Shown here in pieces: positions 59,823 to 64,000 of a stretch of 64,000 nucleotides of DNA. The position numbers were made by a program, and so were the translations under genes. Origin of the DNA: Cavia porcellus (lineage: Eukaryota > Chordata > Mammalia > Rodentia > Caviidae). Positions within the stretch are counted from its first letter, which is position 1. Each line of letters opens with the position of its first letter. Below the pieces are notes generated by a model, which was not told the DNA's origin, made no database searches, and saw only the letters and a program-made list of their open reading frames with translations. The stretch spans positions 17,572,001 to 17,636,000 of the forward strand of contig NW_026947486.1 in NCBI RefSeq assembly GCF_034190915.1, given 5' to 3'.

Positions 59823-59963
59823 ACAACAAACTGGGGCTGGGGATTTAGCTCAGCAGCATAAGCGCCTGCCTTGCAAGCAGGCAGTCGTGAGTTGGATCCC
59901 CGGTACCAATAAAAAAGAAAAAGACAAAAAAATTAAAAAAAAAAAAACAATTAACAACAAACT
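59823..59963 (+). mobile_element. Young ID-like SINE with 10-bp TSD
   Basis: The body (59833-59953) reads GGGGCTGGGGATTTAGCTC, GCGCCTGCCTTGCAAGCAGG, then GAGTTGGATCCCCGGTACC and an A-rich tail with AAAAAGAAAAAGAC. ACAACAAACT flanks it at 59823-59832 and 59954-59963. It retains tRNA-like A- and B-box regions for RNA polymerase III. The best-preserved SINE here. Confidence 0.94.
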
Positions 59964-61044
59964 TCAGCAATGTAGCAGGATACAATATTAGCACACAAAA
60001 ATCACTAGCATTTGTGTACACCAGTAATGAATTAGACGAGAAGGAAATTATGAAAACAATATAGTAGCTTCAAGAAAAAAATGAGATATCTAGGAATTAA
60101 ACTAACAAACTAAGTAAAAGACATTTACAAAGAAAAAATATAGTACTGTTAAAAAGGAAATTGAAGAGAAAATGGGAAACTAATCTCTGTCCCTGGATAG
60201 GCAGAACCAGTATTGTCAAGATAGTCTTACAACTGTTATATAAATTTAATGTAGTCCCAATCAAAATACCAACCGCATAGTTTAAAGAACAACAGAAAAC
60301 AATTCTAAAATTCACATGGAACAAAAAAGACCCATAATAGCCGTGGCAATTTTGGGCAATAGAAGCAAAGCAGGAGACCTTGCAATATCTGATTTCAAGC
60401 TATACTACAAAGCAAAAGTCAAAGGGCATGGAACTGAACAGAAACAGATCTGTGAATCAATAGAACAGAACAGAAGATGAAGAAACATCCCCAGACACAT
60501 TCAGCTATTTAATATTTGAAAAAGGGTCCAAAAGTATACATTAAAGAAAGGATGGTGCTGAGAAATACAATTATCTGTTTGCAGAAGACTGAAACTGAAC
60601 TCTTATCTCCCATCATATACTAAATAAAAATCATTACTGATCAAATATCTAAATATTAAAACAGAAACAATAAACCTACTGGGAGATAAAATAGGTGTAA
60701 CACTTGAAGTCATAACTGTAGGGAAGAATTTCCTATTTAGAACCATAATCGCATGAAAACAACATCAGGGATCAACACATGATATCAGAGTAATAGCTTC
60801 TGCACAGAAAAAAAAATCAATTAGTAGAATGAAGAGACAACATATAGAATGGGAAAAGTATTTTGTCAGCTATCCCTCACACACAAGACTGATACCTAGA
60901 ATATATAAAGAACCCAAGAAAAAGTAAAACACCTAAATTTAAAGAGCCAATCAAGAAATGAACAGATAAGCAAGAGAAACGAACAGATATTTCATAGAGG
61001 AAGAAATATAAAATGATCAACAAGCATATGAAAAGTGTTCAACA

Positions 61045-61345
61045 TCTCTGTCCGTTACATGCTATGATTCTATTTACACAAAATTCTAGAAAATGTAAAC
61101 CAATCTATTGTAATAGGAAGCAGATCAGTGGTTACCTGTCAGATGGCGTTTGGAACAGTGCAGGGAATAGATCACATGGATTACAAAGAGGTATGAGAAA
61201 ACTTTTGGAAATGATAGATATGAACATAATCTTGATTGTGGTGATGTTTTTACAGGAGTATACATATGTCAAAATTTATAAAATGGAACACTTTAAATAG
61301 TTGGAGTTAATCATATGTCACTCTAGCTTACTAAAACTTTAAAAA
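61045..61345 (+). mobile_element. Old L1 3' UTR piece embedded in L1M ORF2
   Basis: ATTCTAGAAAATGTAAACC, AGCAGATCAGTGGTTACC and ATCTTGATTGTGGTGATG are typical of old mammalian L1 3' UTRs. The ORF2 C-terminal sequence before and after it overlaps, so it marks a join between two L1M copies or an insertion with duplication. Confidence 0.65.
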
Positions 61346-62164
61346 TATAACACCCCACTTCACAGAAGAGCAAGTACAAATGGCCAATAAATATATGCAA
61401 AAATGTCCAACATTAGAAAATCAAAATTAAAATAACACAGATTCCAAAAATAATAATATCTATAATCAACAAATCAAATAGCAAATGCTGGGGAGAGAAT
61501 TCAGGAGAAAAGGAACCTTTCTTTATCATTGCTGGGAACAGAAACTGGTACAACCAGTATGGAAATCAGTATGGAGATTCTTCAAAGAATGAAAACTAGA
61601 AATTCCATTCAAGCCAGCTATTCCTCTTTTAGATATCTTCCCAAAAGGGTTAAAGACATCATATTATAGTGATACATGCATATCCCTGCTTTTGGCAGCA
61701 GGATTCACAATATCTAAATTTTGGAAGCAGCCTATGTCCATCAACATTTGATTGGGTAAAGAAAATATGGGATTTGTACACAGTAGAGTACTACTTTGCC
61801 ATAATAAACTTGAGTTATTTATATGAAAATTAATGCACTTTTAAGCCGTAATGTTAAGTGAAATAACCCAGACACATAGCTTAAATATCATATATTCCTC
61901 TTAAACAAAAAACCCAAACTATAAATAAAGAGCAAAATAAGAGATAGATAACAGGAAATATATAGTTTTTTCAAATAGCATGGAGACCAAGAGATAGAGG
62001 AAGAGGTTGGGAGGGAAATAGAAGAAAATTTTAAAAATGAATATGTTTTATGTGCATGTACCAAATCTCCACGAGGAATGTAATTATTAAATACTAGAAA
62101 TACTTAACAAATTATGGAATTCACCATATACACAATTCAAGAAAGGAAATGTCTATAAATATTT

Positions 62165-62500
62165 TAATAATGAATTTTTTGAGGTATCATGAGTTTAACA
62201 CAACTTACCTTTGGCCTCTACAGTTACAAGAGGTGCTCTAAGTTGTGATCATTAGCTTCCAGATATTTTTTAGTACAGCACACTACTGCTTGGGTAACCT
62301 CAGTCAATGAGATCATTGCACACGCATTTTCAATTTTTTCTCTGAGGTCCAGAACGGTAGTAGGTTTTCTGGAATATACCACACCCACCAGGGCCCCCAT
62401 ATGAGGTTAACACTATCTGTTGAACAAACATCATGCTGTTTTTTTCCTGAAGTATGTATACATTTTTTTTACAAACTCTGTATATGTAAGGCATCAAATA
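62165..62500 (-). mobile_element. Mariner-like transposon remnant (transposase C-terminus)
   Basis: On the complement, a run from about 62403 to 62223 (some 60 codons) reads GALVGVVYSRKPTTVLDLRE, continues with spaced conserved residues, and ends ...LEHLL-stop. This is the pattern of the C-terminal end of a mariner-family transposase (a VVY...KP.T..DL motif and a final EHLL). The catalytic domain is missing; an upstream patch near 62490-62440 has a GTAAAAAAAATGTATACATAC stretch resembling a mariner-type end. No matching inverted end was found. Confidence 0.55.
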
Positions 62501-62864
62501 TAATGAAAAATAAAGCCCCACTTACAAAATTGAAAAGCTAAAATATGTTTTAATAAATTCTACATGAAATTTGCAAGTTCTATAGAAAGAAAACTTGTAA
62601 ACTCTTGAATGACCAAAAAATAGAGACTCAAAATAAAGGGATGATACCCATTTGCTTTTGAAAATGTCCCACAATGTGATATACAATATCTTTAAGCTAA
62701 CTTACAGATTCAAAACAATACAAATAAGTTACTTTATGGAGTTTGCCAAATTGTTAGTGAAGTTTATTGTGGAAAAAAAGCCCCACCAAACCTTCTGAAA
62801 ACAATGAAGTGAACAGTGAGGGACAAAGGCTAAAGGGAAGGAATAACTCTGCCATTTGCTGTAC
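62501..62864. other. Unrecognised
   Basis: AT-rich; nothing recognised. Confidence 0.35.
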
Positions 62865-63235
62865 TAGCATTTTTGTTACTGCTACAAAATATCTAACCCC
62901 TACAACTAAAAGGAAGAGAGGCTTATTTTGGCTCATGTTTTGAGTGTTCAGTCCATGATTGGCTGGCTACAAGGCAGAAACATCATCATGAAAGGCATGG
63001 TGGAGCAAAACTGCTCACTTATGATGGCCAGGAAACAGAGGCAGCTGAAAAGAGTACCAGAGGGGAAAAGGCTAGGAAACAGATAATGTGCACAAGATCA
63101 CACTCTGAAATGTCCCACACAGATACACCCAGAAGTGTGCTTTACTAATGTGCTGGGTTGCTCTTAATCTAGTTAAGTTCACAATCACAATTAATCACAG
63201 CTGATAAAACAATCAACAGTCTATAATTAAACAAT
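62865..63235 (-). mobile_element. MaLR LTR
   Basis: AGAGAGGCTTATTTTGGCTC, GTGTTCAGTCCATGATTGGC, AAAGGCATGGTGGAGCAAAA and ATGATGGCCAGGAAACAGAG are landmarks of MaLR LTRs on the complement. The same family as 53254-53735. Confidence 0.75.
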
Positions 63236-63254
63236 GCACTACTGGCATATGACT

Positions 63255-63680
63255 AGATAAGCCAGTTAATAGAACAGATCCAATTATATGTGGAAATTTA
63301 GTATATGATAAAGTTTTGACCTTTTTAACACTGTGTTTAAGACCAATTTTTTAACAAATGGTGCTGAGCCTACATGGTAGCCATTCTGGAAAAGAACAAA
63401 AGTAGATAATTCTTTAACCTATATATACCACCCATAAACATAAATTCCAGTGGATTAATGACCTAAATATAAAATGAAGCCAAGTAAATGCTATAAAGAA
63501 ATGCATCCTTAATTTTGGTGTAGGGCAAATCTTTCAACTCTGACCCAAATGAAGAGTCAGTAAAAGAAAAAAAGATTATTAAAATAGACTGTATTCATTA
63601 AAATATTTTTGTATGTCAAACTCCATAGACAAAAATAAAAGACCTTTAACAAAGTGAAAGACACATTGACAATATATGCA
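63255..63680 (+). mobile_element. Ancient L1M ORF2 fragment
   Basis: AACAAATGGTGCTGAGCC, CCAGTGGATTAATGACCTAA and ATATAAAATGAAGCC follow the order of old L1 ORF2 after the RT domain. Confidence 0.8.
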
Positions 63681-63693
63681 AAAGCTAACATTT

Positions 63694-64000
63694 CTTTTTT
63701 TTATTTTAAAGAGGGTAAACCAAAACGGAATGAAACAGAACAAAACAGATCAGAAGAAAACAATGTAAGTGACATGGGATTTCAAAGCAAGACAACAGTA
63801 GATCAACAGTGGCTACTTTGAAATATTTGTCCATATCTTCACACACAATGAATTCATACAAAATAGTATAAAACTGATCAAAACAGAAGAATGAAAGTAT
63901 TACAGGCCTTCAAAACCAGACAATAAGAAAATCAACAATGGCTACCATAATGTCTCTTCAAAATAACTGTCCATACCTTCATGTATATTGAAGTTAAATA
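63694..64000 (-). mobile_element. L1 3' end, cut by the window edge
   Basis: It starts with the standard complement of the L1 3' terminus (CTTTTTTTTATTTTAAAGAG, as at 5285 and 27828) and carries 3' UTR repeat marks at 63772 and 63899, 127 bp apart. The element continues beyond the window. Confidence 0.85.

Larger units (their letters stand above)
58560..62100 (+). mobile_element. Ancient L1M, most of ORF2 and 3' UTR, rearranged
   Basis: Old L1 ORF2 order is visible from the end of the endonuclease domain (58560) through the linker, RT (GTRQRCSLSPFLFNVI near 59625; degenerate active site at 59755-59775) and C-terminus. It is broken in all frames. Two interruptions occur: a young SINE at 59833-59953, and at about 61045-61345 a piece resembling the 3' UTR of a different old L1, after which ORF2 resumes slightly upstream of where it left off. 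Confidence 0.85.

Noticed and set aside
59833..59905. Possible tRNA gene
   Set aside because: The tRNA-like fold belongs to an ID-like SINE: it has an A-rich tail and TSD, and the same body occurs at other sites in the window.

Overview
This is a gene-poor stretch of a mammalian, almost certainly rodent, nuclear chromosome. I find no host protein-coding gene, no exon set and no functional RNA gene. Nearly everything recognisable is transposon-derived: at least seven rodent-type LINE-1 (L1) copies in both orientations, much older L1M fragments, tRNA-derived ID-like SINEs and B1-ID composite SINEs, MaLR and other LTRs, traces of L2 and MIR, mariner remnants, microsatellites and one processed pseudogene (SUB1/PC4). 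Rodent origin rests on the ID-like and B1-ID SINEs and on the style of the L1s, whose 5' UTRs are built of tandem monomers. The youngest ID-like SINE type hints at the beaver/kangaroo-rat side of rodents, but that is a guess.

Layout. 1-3060: an old minus-strand L1 split by a younger plus-strand L1 3' end (705-2246) with a 14-bp target-site duplication (TSD). 3061-5286: unrecognised DNA, an imperfect palindrome and three SINEs. 5287-11952: a full-length minus-strand L1 with a 15-bp TSD, an open ORF1, and an ORF2 broken by only two in-frame stops. 11968-19400: mostly unrecognised DNA with a small inverted-repeat transposon, an L1 3' fragment, two B1-ID SINEs with CA tails, and L1M. 19461-22437: a minus-strand L1 that keeps both ends but lacks most of ORF2. 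22441-24665: L1M pieces and an ERVK-like LTR with a tRNA-Lys-type primer site and a decayed start of gag. 25380-26670: an orphan L1 5' end of about eighteen 61-bp monomers. 27828-38910: two L1s in opposite orientation sharing near-identical inverted arms of about 1.24 kb. 40278-46596: a full-length but decayed plus-strand L1 with a 13-bp TSD. 46610-58310: old LTR, L2 and L1M layers, an LTR inside a SINE, and the SUB1 pseudogene. 58560-64000: L1M, a mariner-like remnant, a MaLR LTR, more L1M and the 3' end of one more young L1.

Nothing here works together as a pathway. The interest lies in how the repeats are nested and how the L1s evolve: 61-bp promoter monomers, roughly 150-bp repeats in the 3' UTR, several unlike 5' UTRs, and a probable gene-conversion tract. 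I did not find an undescribed biological system. Family names were assigned by eye from remembered consensus features, and element edges without a TSD are approximate to tens of bases.
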